Assembly (NCBI GenBank): GCA_021372615.1
Contig: JAJFUB010000029.1
Span: 1 to 64,000, forward strand
Source of the DNA: a bacterium
Lineage (GTDB): Bacteria > Armatimonadota > Zipacnadia > Zipacnadales > UBA11051
Reading direction: 5' to 3'
DNA: 64,000 nt
Under the pieces are notes generated by a model. The model saw only the letters and a list, made by a program, of their open reading frames with translations. It searched no databases and had not been told where the DNA came from. Shown one piece after another: positions 35,501-43,597 of this stretch. Numbering within the stretch: the stretch's first letter is position 1; every line of letters starts with the position of its first letter. The translations under genes and the position numbers were made by a program.

Positions 35501-37605
35501 TCGTTGGACGCCGTCGCGGTCCACTCCCCCAGCCCGCTCTGCAGCGCCGCGGCAACCAGGGCGATCCCCCACGTCCGGTTGACGCGCTGCCCGAAGGGGC
35601 TGTGGACGATCACGTTGTCACGCCCCAGTTCGTCGCGCCAGGTCTCCACCAGCAGGCGCTCGTGATCCGGCACGACCCCCGCCGTGGCCCGCTGCTCGCG
35701 CAGGTAGTCCACGAGCGCAGCGGCGCCATCGTGATTGAGGTGGTACTCACGCTCCAGCCATTGCCGGACTCCGGGGTCATCGAGTCTCGCAGCCAGCTCC
35801 CGACGCAGCTCGCCAACGCGCTGGCCGGCCGCCACTGTCCGCGACTCGACCTGGCCGTGCCACCACGGGATCGTGGGCGTAGCGCCGGGCGCCGGCTCAA
35901 CCAGCAGGCGGCCGCGGTCCATGCCGGCCATGCGCCAGGTCGAGCTGCCCAGCACGAAGATGTCGCCCGTGCGCAGGCTGTCGTCCACGAACTCCGACTG
36001 CACCGCACCGATGCGCTTCTTGCCGCCGGCCAACACCACCTCATACTCAGCCGTATCCGGGATCGTCCCCACATTCATCGCGCACACCTGCGCGCTGCCG
36101 CGGGTCGGTGACAGCCGGCCCGTCACGCGATCCCACAGGAGCAACGGGCGGGGCGGCCACGCCATCTGGAAAGGCCGTTCCCCGGCCAGCATCCCCACTA
36201 CACGGTCGAAGGCCTCGCGCGGGAGGTCCCGGTACGGGTGCGCCCGCCGCACCAGCTGGTACAGCCCGTCCGCGTCCCAGGTCTCAGCTGCCACCGCTCC
36301 TGCGACCTGCTGCGCCAGCACATCCAGGCAGCCACGAGGCATGCGCACGTCGTCAATCTGACCGGCGATCGCGGCCCGGGCGATTGCGGCCGCCTCCAGC
36401 AGCTCATCGCGGTCGAAGGCCAGCACACGCCCCTGGCTCGTAGCCCCCAGCAGATGCCCGGCACGTCCCACACGCTGCAGGCAGGTGGCGACCGAACGCG
36501 GCGACTCGAGTTGGCACACCAGGTCCACGGCCCCGATGTCGATGCCCAGCTCCAGTGTGGCCGTAGCCACCAGCGCGTCCAACCGTCCGGCCTTCAGGTC
36601 GTCCTCTGCCTCCAGGCGGGTCTCACGCGACATCGAGCCGTGATGGGCGGCGATCCGCTGCCCCTCCGCTGCCAACTCGCGCAGACGCAGAGTCGTCCGT
36701 TCCGTCTTGTACCGGCTGTTGGTGAAGACCAGCGTCGTGCGGTGCCGGGCGATCTCCCCCAGGATCAGTTCATAGGCCGTGGCCCACAGGGCGCTATGGC
36801 TGGCCTCAAGGAAGTCGGGGAGTGGGGCCACGACCTGCACATCCAGACCCTTGCGCATCCCGGCGTTGACCACTGTGCATGGCCGCCGCTGCCCGTCCGG
36901 GGTGTAGCCCACGAGGAACGCCGCGATTTCCTGCAACGGGCTGAGCGTCGCGGAACAACCGATGCGCTGCAGCGGGCCGTCAACTCGCTCCTCCAGCCGC
37001 TCGAGGCTCAGCGCCAAGTGCACGCCCCGCTTGTTGTCACACAGGGAGTGGACTTCGTCCACGATGACGGTCCGGACGGTCCGCAAGTGGGGCGCCATCT
37101 GGCGACTGCCCAGCAGGAGGTACAGGGATTCCGGCGTGGTGATCAGTATATGCGGGGGTCGCGCGATCATGCGCTGGCGCTCGGACGGCGGCGTATCCCC
37201 GGTGCGCACCGCCACCCGGATGCCCGACGTCGCCTCACTCGCCATCTCGCCAATGCCTGCCAGCGGGACCAGCAGGTTACGCTGGATGTCATTGCCCAGC
37301 GCCTTCAGGGGTGTGACATACAGGACCTGCACGCTCTCGGCCAGGTCCTCCGCCTGCGCCCGCCGCAGCAACTCGTCTATCGCACACAGGAAGGCGGCCA
37401 GCGTCTTGCCTGATCCAGTGGGGGCCAGTAGTAGAACGTTCTCGCCCAGCCGGAGGCGTGGCCAAGCCAGTTCCTGCGCCGGCGAGGGACACGGGAAGGT
37501 CTGCTCGAACCACTCGCGCACCGCCGGCAGAAAGGCGGCGAGCACCGGGGAGCGCGGTTCTCTCCTAACGACCCGCTTCTGTCCCACCTTCCGCTGCCTG
37601 TTCAT
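32503..37605 (-). CDS. Lhr-type DEAD/DEAH-box helicase
   Basis: The 1700-residue protein starts at the ATG at 37605. Superfamily II motifs are intact: APTGSGKT at 61-68, TPLKAL near 98-103, DEVH at 183-186, then SATLSPLQ and a helicase C-terminal block with QRVGRAGH. The long region after it carries Lhr-type winged-helix and Lhr-CTD segments (RRAVIERMLRCRGPVTAYELMG) like the large bacterial Lhr proteins (about 1500 residues). Lhr enzymes unwind DNA or RNA-DNA hybrids 3' to 5' and are linked to repair. The operon includes the DUF5591-like and the 180-residue genes. Confidence 0.93.
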   Translation of the reverse strand: MNRQRKVGQKRVVRREPRSPVLAAFLPAVREWFEQTFPCPSPAQELAWPRLRLGENVLLLAPTGSGKTLAAFLCAIDELLRRAQAEDLAESVQVLYVTPLKALGNDIQRNLLVPLAGIGEMASEATSGIRVAVRTGDTPPSERQRMIARPPHILITTPESLYLLLGSRQMAPHLRTVRTVIVDEVHSLCDNKRGVHLALSLERLEERVDGPLQRIGCSATLSPLQEIAAFLVGYTPDGQRRPCTVVNAGMRKGLDVQVVAPLPDFLEASHSALWATAYELILGEIARHRTTLVFTNSRYKTERTTLRLRELAAEGQRIAAHHGSMSRETRLEAEDDLKAGRLDALVATATLELGIDIGAVDLVCQLESPRSVATCLQRVGRAGHLLGATSQGRVLAFDRDELLEAAAIARAAIAGQIDDVRMPRGCLDVLAQQVAGAVAAETWDADGLYQLVRRAHPYRDLPREAFDRVVGMLAGERPFQMAWPPRPLLLWDRVTGRLSPTRGSAQVCAMNVGTIPDTAEYEVVLAGGKKRIGAVQSEFVDDSLRTGDIFVLGSSTWRMAGMDRGRLLVEPAPGATPTIPWWHGQVESRTVAAGQRVGELRRELAARLDDPGVRQWLEREYHLNHDGAAALVDYLREQRATAGVVPDHERLLVETWRDELGRDNVIVHSPFGQRVNRTWGIALVAAALQSGLGEWTATASNDILLLTRREEGAREVVEAQALLAVGAGDVEGLVAGTARDAAVYGSAFRAAATCSLQVLRAWQGARVPFWLQGYRAQELQEACGSEPSYPVVAEVIREYLHDSLDLGAVRELLTAVERGQAELVFQEVEAPSPFAHGLLVGDPVRRDQAMGRERRAQLLRLHRQVLKDVLSADEMAELLDPRAIERLEARWQRRAEGSQARTSDELAQVIRELGDLPARLESVDEVAQGDPAALLAPLLAEGRVVAVDTPDCEEEPVRLVTPELWREYRDAFAPGTSRRAKPVLVPRLEDGALVADEQRPARELIPTRWRRAVPQEQARRAVIERMLRCRGPVTAYELMGRTGWSAPAVERALAELVAEGTVAQGAYTRDKPRPQWVNRANLEEIHRLTLGYLRRELAACTGEEVVDFVSRWQHVHPETRLRGTAGLRDVIRQLQGCEVIQGALEEETLAARVWDYSPAMLDQLMAAGEVCWRRVGGGRIHRGMLTLCLTDDMTWLGRGTAAPEDGESSADCDIAGQIRAVREHFREHGAGFFEDVVAATGVEEGAAVRAVWHLAWCGELACDTYECVRHAGFGVTLSACYDLMHTPHDILHPSGGVGGKDTHERVLERMRSRRLDPRLGRWLATERLRAGRQEAEDEAVVRHWAEQLLRRWGIVSREIVGAEAGAPMWDRLLPEFKRRELLGQVSRGDFIESHHGEQYGLPEAVELLRDCRARRGEHGAGAHLPDEPLLVLPFTDPANLYATSLEFRDAAGNAVHRPRRRGSRVVVRAGQPLVYLHRSDALQMAPLGREELRECLERLKWTPGGDEAPTEIARWNGCPVETHPVSGLLEGLGFRFFRGAMRWPPDGTATRLAPSGEPAAFPACYAERRADVGPEYAVGRAHEQVRPVLAAALALLQRELAGEGWEFEWSSATPKARYRGVTAASAGAGASFVGLQVRPPGLTGYRRRWPFRQGWGRVRSVDDLTEDFIAELRRRREFTEAEIEAYLARRGADGEREGPG

Positions 37606-37855
37606 GGATGACGCCTGAGTCTGGGCGACAACGAGACTGCAGCACGCCAACACGCCCACTGACGCGACCGACCGGCAGGTGACCATGCCGGCACTTGCGC
37701 CAACTCCCCGCACGGAGCATGGCGTCCCGGAGGCGCCGGGGCAACGCGGAGATGGGCGCGACGATCTCGGGGCTCGTGTCGAGCACCGCCCGCAGCGCCA
37801 ACTCATCGCGCGCGAATCGCCTAAGGTAGCGTCTGCGCTCCTGTGCGCACGGCAT
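37565..37855 (-). CDS. Possible small protein upstream of the helicase
   Basis: A 96-residue frame starts three bases after the stop of the BtrH-like gene and overlaps the helicase start by about 40 bp. The first half (RRYLRRFARDELALRAVLDT, then APISALPRRLRDAMLR) is protein-like and basic; the second half is less so. No family is recognised and the ribosome binding site (GAGGA) is too close to the start. It may instead be a non-coding leader. Confidence 0.3.
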   Translation of the reverse strand: MPCAQERRRYLRRFARDELALRAVLDTSPEIVAPISALPRRLRDAMLRAGSWRKCRHGHLPVGRVSGRVGVLQSRCRPDSGVIHEQAAEGGTEAGR

Positions 37856-37858
37856 TCC

Positions 37859-39025
37859 TCATGCCGACAGGGCCTTCTCGATGTGCTCCGCCGCCTCCGC
37901 TTCCCGGTCGCGGGCCTCGTGGACAAGCGGAATGATCCGCCGCCGTGCCTCGCCGTCCACGAGCTGCCGGACCTCACGCTCCTCGAAACCCAGCCCACCC
38001 ACGATGCCCCAGACCCGCATCATCAGGTCGCTCTCGGCCGCGCAGCAAGAGGCAGCGGCATACAGCGCGGAGGGGTTCAGACCGCTGTCCAGCGCCGCCT
38101 GGGCAAGGAAGATGGCGGCATACCAGCGCCCCTCCGCCACGGAACTGACCGCGGCGTGCTCGGTCATGAAGCGGTCGCGAAGGGCGGCGAGGTCGTCCGT
38201 GGCGAAGTCCTCGTCCCGCAGCAGGTGCTCTGCCCACACATCGTACGCGGCGATGCCGTTGTGGCGGCCCATGCGCGTGGGAGTGCGCATCACGTCGAGA
38301 TCCCACTCCAGGGCCTCCCGGTAGACGCGCTTGCGGTCGGGCTGCTCTGTCCTGTCGCCGATGAGCATCAGGCTCCAGGTGTCGGCGAACCAGTGGCGTT
38401 TGCGGAACATGCCGTTCGGTTCGAACTCGAGGTCGGCGCTCCAGTCGGGATGGTGCTGGAAGAAGTTCCAGCCAATGAGCACATCGCCGCCCTCGTCGTA
38501 GCCGGCGATGAGGCACTCCTCCGGCGGACCGATCACGCCGTTCGCGATGACGGGCCGGCCTCGGTCGCGTATGCTCTGGATGATGTGCTGCCGGGCGATC
38601 GCGTCATTGTCGTCGCCGTCGCGGCGCAGGTCGCCGTGCGTCACGCCAGTGGTCTCGTACCCCACCGCCGCGAAGGCACGACGGAAGACCTCGCCGGGGT
38701 CATTGCCGATGAGCCACGTCGCGGCATTGTCGGGGTGCCACCCGTCGGCCCAGCTCAACTGGAACGCGATACCCGTGACGCCCATCAGGTACGCGTAGCC
38801 GCAGCCAATGCCCCAGCGCGGATTGTGCTGGCGGATGGCGTGGCAGCCGAGGCCGTCGCCCAGGTACTCCAGACAGGCCCGCAGGCAGGAGGGGAACGGC
38901 ATGTCCTCCGGACACCGCGCCCGGGTGTCCTCGCGCTCTTGCGTGTCGTAGTAGAAGCCTACGCGTGGCACGCCGTCGAGGACCAGACGGGTCGACGGGT
39001 CCGCGGCTCTGGGCTGTGCCGGCAT
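37859..39025 (-). CDS. BtrH-like / C39-fold protein
   Basis: The protein has 388 residues and AGGAGATG upstream. MPFPSCLRACLEYLGDGLGC places a Cys at the start of a helix like the cysteine-peptidase-fold BtrH N-terminal domain. GNDPGEVFRRAFAAVGYE, RGRPVIANGVIGPPEECLIAG and GWNFFQ resemble the papain-like core, where a conserved His/Asp would follow. The C-terminal 120 residues are helical. BtrH proteins transfer acyl groups; here it could be an acyltransferase, peptidase or regulator. It follows the GyrI-like gene by 49 bp, suggesting that the small-molecule-binding partner and this enzyme work together. Confidence 0.65.
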   Translation of the reverse strand: MPAQPRAADPSTRLVLDGVPRVGFYYDTQEREDTRARCPEDMPFPSCLRACLEYLGDGLGCHAIRQHNPRWGIGCGYAYLMGVTGIAFQLSWADGWHPDNAATWLIGNDPGEVFRRAFAAVGYETTGVTHGDLRRDGDDNDAIARQHIIQSIRDRGRPVIANGVIGPPEECLIAGYDEGGDVLIGWNFFQHHPDWSADLEFEPNGMFRKRHWFADTWSLMLIGDRTEQPDRKRVYREALEWDLDVMRTPTRMGRHNGIAAYDVWAEHLLRDEDFATDDLAALRDRFMTEHAAVSSVAEGRWYAAIFLAQAALDSGLNPSALYAAASCCAAESDLMMRVWGIVGGLGFEEREVRQLVDGEARRRIIPLVHEARDREAEAAEHIEKALSA

Positions 39026-39074
39026 GGCTCACATCTCCTTCCGCTCGCCAGACGCACTCCCCCCCTGCTCACGG

Positions 39075-39581
39075 CTAGCGGGGCTGCTGTTCCTGTCTGC
39101 GCACGATGGGCACCCAGAACTCGTGCGTGTCGATCGCGGGGTCCAACCAGAACGTCTCCAGGTCGCCAACCATGGCCCTCCGCGGGTCCCAGTGGAACTC
39201 GTATCCCGACCGTGCGAGCCAAGCCCAGGGGTTCACCGACCCCTCCTCGCCGTTCCTGATGCACCAGATGGCGTACTCGCCCTCGGGCAGGGCCTTGGCG
39301 ACCATGCCAGGCGGCAGGTTGACGACGGCGCTCACCTCGGCGGCGGCCAGGTACATGCGGCCCGTCGTGCAGCGCTCGCCGCCGACCTGCTGCCAGTAGC
39401 CGACGTAGCGGTCCGGGTGCGCTCTGGCCTCGATCTCACCCAGCCGCGAGGTCAGGTCCCGCACGAGTTCAGCCATCTCCTCCCCGAACCCCGCTACCAC
39501 ATCCATGTGCCTCTCCAACCCCACGAGTGTGAGCTTCTTCGTCTCGATCCTATCGGGGTCGGTCTCCACCTTGCTCGGCAT
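39075..39581 (-). CDS. GyrI-like (AraC effector-binding) domain protein
   Basis: The 168-residue protein has the standard layout of this domain: ETKKLTLVGLERHM at the start, DRYVGYWQQVG, the strand MYLAAAEVSAVVNLPPGMV, then LPEGEYAIWCIRNG and a terminal THEFWVPIV. GyrI-like domains bind small hydrophobic or cationic molecules. No DNA-binding domain is attached, so it acts as a stand-alone binder. It precedes the BtrH-like gene in the same direction. Confidence 0.85.
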   Translation of the reverse strand: MPSKVETDPDRIETKKLTLVGLERHMDVVAGFGEEMAELVRDLTSRLGEIEARAHPDRYVGYWQQVGGERCTTGRMYLAAAEVSAVVNLPPGMVAKALPEGEYAIWCIRNGEEGSVNPWAWLARSGYEFHWDPRRAMVGDLETFWLDPAIDTHEFWVPIVRRQEQQPR

Positions 39582-39617
39582 CAGTCCATCCCGCCATTCC
39601 GGTGCCCCTGGCCCCCG

Positions 39618-39785
39618 TCAGGTGGCAGTCTGAGGGTCCACCTTCACAATGCTGCACAACGTCATGTCCTTCATGTTGAGCGCCCAGAGGTGTTCCCCAT
39701 CGGTGGTCAGAGCGCCGATGGGGCCGCCGAGATCGGGAGGCGTGCCTGGCGCTTGATCAATGGTCTGGGCGGCGTCCGAGGGCAT
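39618..39785 (-). pseudogene. Short propeller-like fragment
   Basis: The frame ends GGPIGALTTDGEHLWALNMK and then DMTLCSIVKVDPQTAT. The G-x-L-T-x-D-G-x-x-L-W-x-x-(N/D) pattern is a single blade of a repeat-type propeller. The start frame (about 55 residues) contains no more blades, so this is a fragment of a larger gene or a very small protein. Confidence 0.4.
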
Positions 39786-39885
39786 GGGTCGGTTCTGGAG
39801 TTGCTGGCATACATACCGGCTTCTCCTTCCTGCCCGATGATCCTCCCTAGGGCGGGCTAGACGATCGGCGGGCCGGGGGCGCATG

Positions 39886-41328
39886 TCACCGGTCGAAGAG
39901 GGCCAGAGCGTTGCCACGCAGGCAGTCGCGGACCTCGCCATCCGACAGGCGTGACCCCAGCACTGCGCCTAACAGGCAACGCGGGTCAATCCAGTTGACG
40001 TCGCTGGCGAACAGCACGCGCTGCGCGCCGAGGCGGTCGCACAGCATCGCCACCAGGCCGCTGTCAAAGTAGTCGCCCGACAGGTCAACCGTGACACCCG
40101 GATAGCGTTCGCCGAGGGCGATGACGGTTGGGGCGGTGGATGGGCGGCCCCCGGCATGGCCCAGGATCAGTCGGACCCCGGGCCAGGCCCGCAGGTGGGT
40201 CTCGAACCGCGCCGGGTGGGAGAGGTACTGCACCGGGTTGGTGGCCGAGTTCTCCCACGAGTGAGTGACCAGGGGCTTGCCCGCGCGCACCGCCAACTCG
40301 AAGGCCGGACGGTAGGCCGGGTCGTCCGCGGGCACTCCGTGCATCGAGGGGTGCATCTTGAGGCCCACGCACAGGGGATCGTCGAGTTCGGCCCGCAGGC
40401 GCTCGGCGTCCCCGCCCGGGTGGAACACGGCATAGCAGCGGAACCGGTCCGGGGCCGCCTCCAGGAGGCTGCGTGCGGCGTCCAGGCTGCCGCAGGCCGG
40501 GTCGTCCAGGGCGGCCGCGGGGATCAGGAAGAGGCGCTCGATGGCGCAGGAGTCCATGAAGCGCAGCCAGTCGTCGGGCGTGAAGTGCTCATCGGGCGTG
40601 GGGAAGCGGCCCGGCGGGCCATTGTGACCATGGCTGTCTATGATGAACGCCGGTGGCAGAGGGGCAGCCAGATCCGGCGACGGCGTCGACACTGCCGGCA
40701 GGCCCAACAGGCGACGTGCATTGTTCCCCGCCAGATCACACCGCTGCTCCCAGGACAGATGCGCCAGGGCGATCGGCGCCACCGACACGTGGGCGTCGTG
40801 GCGCGGTGCATGGGTGCCGAAGAGCAGCCTATCGCCCACCCCGGCCGCGCAGAGCCGCTCAAGCCCCAGCCAGTTGCACAGGTTGTAGGTGCACAGCCAC
40901 AGGTTGGGGTGGGTCTGCAGCAGCGTCTCCAGCGTGGCGATGTGATAGAGGAGTTTGAGGGGGCCCGACTCGATGACCAGGGGAAGGGTCGGGTGGGCTC
41001 GCGCCAGCTCACCCAGGCGCGGGAGATCCACATCCGTGTGGCGGACCACCAGTGGCGTCCCCGAGCGCGCACAGTCCTGCGCCGCGTCGGACAGCGAGCC
41101 GGACTGGGCCGGCACGTAGACGGCCAGGTGCGGCCCTGCCGGTCGTGCCGACGTCACTCCGACGGGCGCCCTCGCAACCGCAGGCAGGTGCAGATCGGTC
41201 GCGTAGTCCGGGAACGCCGGAGGATCGTCGTCGTCACGGCACACGTCGAGCCAGGGCAGCGCCGCCACCAGCCCGCGGTAGAGGGCTCGCAACGCCGCCA
41301 CCCGCGGTCCGGCGTCGCCGGTCGCCAT
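39886..41328 (-). CDS. Tandem amidohydrolase-family protein
   Basis: The 480-residue protein has two parts. Residues about 1-240 resemble the C-terminal half of an amidohydrolase-2 barrel (DLPRLGELARAHPTLPLVIE, then GDRLLFGTHAPRH) but lack the N-terminal metal-binding HxH. Residues about 245-480 form a full domain starting with FIIDSHGHNGP (HGH metal ligands), LVTHSWE, LILGHAGG and VLFASDVNW. It may be a sugar lactonase or carboxylate hydrolase in the rhamnose-type operon. Its ATG shares one base with the FGGY kinase stop, so it is translated right after it. The inactive-looking first half may be structural. Confidence 0.85.
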   Translation of the reverse strand: MATGDAGPRVAALRALYRGLVAALPWLDVCRDDDDPPAFPDYATDLHLPAVARAPVGVTSARPAGPHLAVYVPAQSGSLSDAAQDCARSGTPLVVRHTDVDLPRLGELARAHPTLPLVIESGPLKLLYHIATLETLLQTHPNLWLCTYNLCNWLGLERLCAAGVGDRLLFGTHAPRHDAHVSVAPIALAHLSWEQRCDLAGNNARRLLGLPAVSTPSPDLAAPLPPAFIIDSHGHNGPPGRFPTPDEHFTPDDWLRFMDSCAIERLFLIPAAALDDPACGSLDAARSLLEAAPDRFRCYAVFHPGGDAERLRAELDDPLCVGLKMHPSMHGVPADDPAYRPAFELAVRAGKPLVTHSWENSATNPVQYLSHPARFETHLRAWPGVRLILGHAGGRPSTAPTVIALGERYPGVTVDLSGDYFDSGLVAMLCDRLGAQRVLFASDVNWIDPRCLLGAVLGSRLSDGEVRDCLRGNALALFDR

Positions 41329-42803
41329 CACACGCGCCTCGTCTTCAGGTCGCGGTAGCGGGCCACCAGTGCTGCGTCGGGCGCTGCCTGGGGCTGGTAG
41401 ATCGTGGCCGGCGCCGACGCTTCGACCAGCTCCGACACATCCTCGCCGACCAGCCCGAGCACCCGGGCCTGCAGCAGTAGGTTGCCCAGCGCGGTGGCCT
41501 CCATGGGTCCGGCGATCACGGGCAGGCCGACGGCATCCGCGGTCCACTGGCACAGCAAGGCGTTGGCGCTGCCACCGCCGACCAGGCGCACGGCGGCGAA
41601 CTGCCGGTTCGTGACGCGCGCCTGGCTCTCGACGCCCAGGAGGTGCTCCAGGGCAAGGCTCTGCAGCAGCACGCGGGTCATCTCCGGCGCGTCCGCCGGG
41701 GCGACTTGCCCGGTGCGGGCGCAGTACTCGCCGATGGCGGCCAGCATGTCGCCCGGGCCCGTGATCAGAGGGTGGCCGACATCCACGACGGTCGGGACCG
41801 GGCCGCTGAGGCTGCCCGCGGCGGCGATGAGCTCGGCCCATGACGCGGCAGCCCCCGACTTGCGCCACTGGAGCATGCACTGCTGCAGCGGCCACAGCCC
41901 CGTCAGGGGACACATCAGCAGCCAGCCCCCGCCGCCCGCGCCGATGCTCTCGAGCATCTCGGTGGCCATCGTCGCCGTGACCACCGGTTGGGCGCTGAGC
42001 GTGCCGAGCATGGACCAGGTGCCGCAACTGAGGAACACGTGGTCCTCACGCGGCGACACGACGGAGGCAGCGGCGGTGTCGTGTCCTGCGGTGGAGACCA
42101 CGGGCACGCCGATCAGGTCCGGGTGCGGCGCCCGATCCGCCGCGACCGTGCCCAACACGCCCGGGTGGTCGAGGCAGCGGGGCAGGAAATGCGTTGGGAT
42201 ACCCAGCAACGTGAGCAGGTCGCGATCCCAGTCGCCGCTGGCCAGGTGGCGCAGGCCCGAGGCTGTCGCCATGCTGCGGTCGGTGGCAGCCACGCCGGTG
42301 AGGTCGTGGTGGATGAGGTCGCAGATGTGGAGGAGCGAACTGGCCTGCGTGAGCGTGTCCAGCTCGTTCTGGGCCATGACCCGCAGTTGGCACAGCGTGA
42401 TGATCGGTAGGGCCATGGCGCCGACGCGGGCGACAAGGGCGTCGGGACTGATCACGTCCGCGAAGCTCCCGGGGAGGCCCTCGGTGCGCGGGTCCCGGTA
42501 GCAGGCGGGCGGCTCGAGCAGCTCTCCCGCGGCGTCCAGCAGGCCGAAGTCCACCGCCCAGGAGTCGCAACTGATCGCCGCCGGCGGCCCGAAGCGCTCC
42601 GTCGCCTCGCGCAGGCCGGCGCGGACACCCGTCAGGAGCGTGGCCCAGTCCCAGCGCAACGTGCCGTCCGTCGGCTGCGGCTCATGGCCGAAGCGGTGGA
42701 CCTCCGTCAGGTCCAGGCGGCCGTCCCCCAGACGGCCTACAATCACGCGGCCGCTGCTGGCCCCCAGGTCAATGGCGGCCAGCGTCGTCAGCGAACTGCT
42801 CAA
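41328..42803 (-). CDS. FGGY carbohydrate kinase, rhamnulokinase-like
   Basis: The 491-residue protein likely starts at a TTG at 42803, preceded by GAGGTGAT and placed just after the SDR stop; an ATG-type start further upstream would overlap the SDR gene. AAIDLGASSGRVIVG is the FGGY phosphate-1 motif and SCDSWAVDFGLLD the usual second block, as in rhamnulokinase. STAGHDTAAA, FLSCGTWSMLG and VGGGSANALLCQWTADA are the adenosine and later motifs. It phosphorylates a ketose, plausibly L-rhamnulose given the neighbouring rhamnosidase. It is the fourth gene of the 39886-45917 operon. Confidence 0.88.
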   Translation of the reverse strand: MSSSLTTLAAIDLGASSGRVIVGRLGDGRLDLTEVHRFGHEPQPTDGTLRWDWATLLTGVRAGLREATERFGPPAAISCDSWAVDFGLLDAAGELLEPPACYRDPRTEGLPGSFADVISPDALVARVGAMALPIITLCQLRVMAQNELDTLTQASSLLHICDLIHHDLTGVAATDRSMATASGLRHLASGDWDRDLLTLLGIPTHFLPRCLDHPGVLGTVAADRAPHPDLIGVPVVSTAGHDTAAASVVSPREDHVFLSCGTWSMLGTLSAQPVVTATMATEMLESIGAGGGGWLLMCPLTGLWPLQQCMLQWRKSGAAASWAELIAAAGSLSGPVPTVVDVGHPLITGPGDMLAAIGEYCARTGQVAPADAPEMTRVLLQSLALEHLLGVESQARVTNRQFAAVRLVGGGSANALLCQWTADAVGLPVIAGPMEATALGNLLLQARVLGLVGEDVSELVEASAPATIYQPQAAPDAALVARYRDLKTRRV

Positions 42804-42816
42804 GCGTATCACCTCG

Positions 42817-43587
42817 TCAGCGATGGAAAGTGCGACCGCCATCCACCAGCACCGACTGGCCGGTGATGTACGAGGCCAGATCGGAGAGCAGAAAGGCGGT
42901 CAGAGCGGCGATGTCCTCTGGCTGGCCGAGCCGCCGCAGCGGCACCTGCGCCGCCACCTGCTCCCGGTCGGTCGGGTCGGGGTAGCGGACGCGCAGCAGA
43001 TCGGTCTCCACCAGCGAGGGCTGCACCACATTGCAGCGCACTCCCGCCGGTGACGTCTCCTTCGCGACAGCATGGCACAGACCCTCTAGGCCGGCCTTAC
43101 CGGAGGCATAGTCTGCTCGGCCGCCGCCGCCGGTGTGGATCGCCGCCGAGCCGATCAGCACAATGCTGCCGCGCCGGCGGGACAGCTCGGGCAGAGCGGC
43201 CCGGAGGGCGATGAAGGCCCCGGTCAGGTTCAGGTCCACGTTCTGCCGCCACTGGCTGACGGTGAGGTCGGTCAGGGATATGGGCGAAGTGTAGCCGACG
43301 TTGTAGACGAGATGGTCCAGGCGGCCGAGGGTGGCGGCGACACGCTCCGCAAAGGCCGCGGTGGCGGCCTCGTCGCAGGCCTCCACGGCGTCGTGCAGGC
43401 AGCGTCGGCAGAGTGTGGCAAGCTCTGCCGCCAGCGCCTCGCTGGCGGCGACGCCGGCGGGGCTGCCGGTGTGCGTCCAGGCCACGTCGCCCCCGGCCTG
43501 CGCCACGCTGCGACAGATGGCGGCCCCGATGCCGCGCGAGCCGCCGACCACCCACGTCACTGTGCCGCTCAGGTCAATGGCTAGCAT
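42817..43587 (-). CDS. Short-chain dehydrogenase/reductase
   Basis: The 256-residue protein starts at the ATG at 43587, with TAGGAGGCT upstream. It has the classic SDR signature: VVGGSRGIGAAI (nucleotide loop), YNVGYTSP (NAG-equivalent), a Ser in LIGSAAIHTG and YASGK (Tyr-x3-Lys). SLVETDLLRVRYPD and VLVDGGRTF close the fold. It is likely an NAD(P)-dependent sugar or sugar-acid dehydrogenase. It sits between the aminotransferase and the kinase in one transcript. Confidence 0.9.
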   Translation of the reverse strand: MLAIDLSGTVTWVVGGSRGIGAAICRSVAQAGGDVAWTHTGSPAGVAASEALAAELATLCRRCLHDAVEACDEAATAAFAERVAATLGRLDHLVYNVGYTSPISLTDLTVSQWRQNVDLNLTGAFIALRAALPELSRRRGSIVLIGSAAIHTGGGGRADYASGKAGLEGLCHAVAKETSPAGVRCNVVQPSLVETDLLRVRYPDPTDREQVAAQVPLRRLGQPEDIAALTAFLLSDLASYITGQSVLVDGGRTFHR

Positions 43588-43597
43588 CGGGAGCCTC

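Noticed and set aside
36238-39259. Two long plus-strand frames (36238-37413 and 37679-39259)
   Set aside because: They are opposite the Lhr helicase and the BtrH-like gene, both with convincing motifs.
40156-41358. Plus-strand frame of 400 codons
   Set aside because: It is antisense to the tandem amidohydrolase; His/Arg/Gln-rich composition without motifs.
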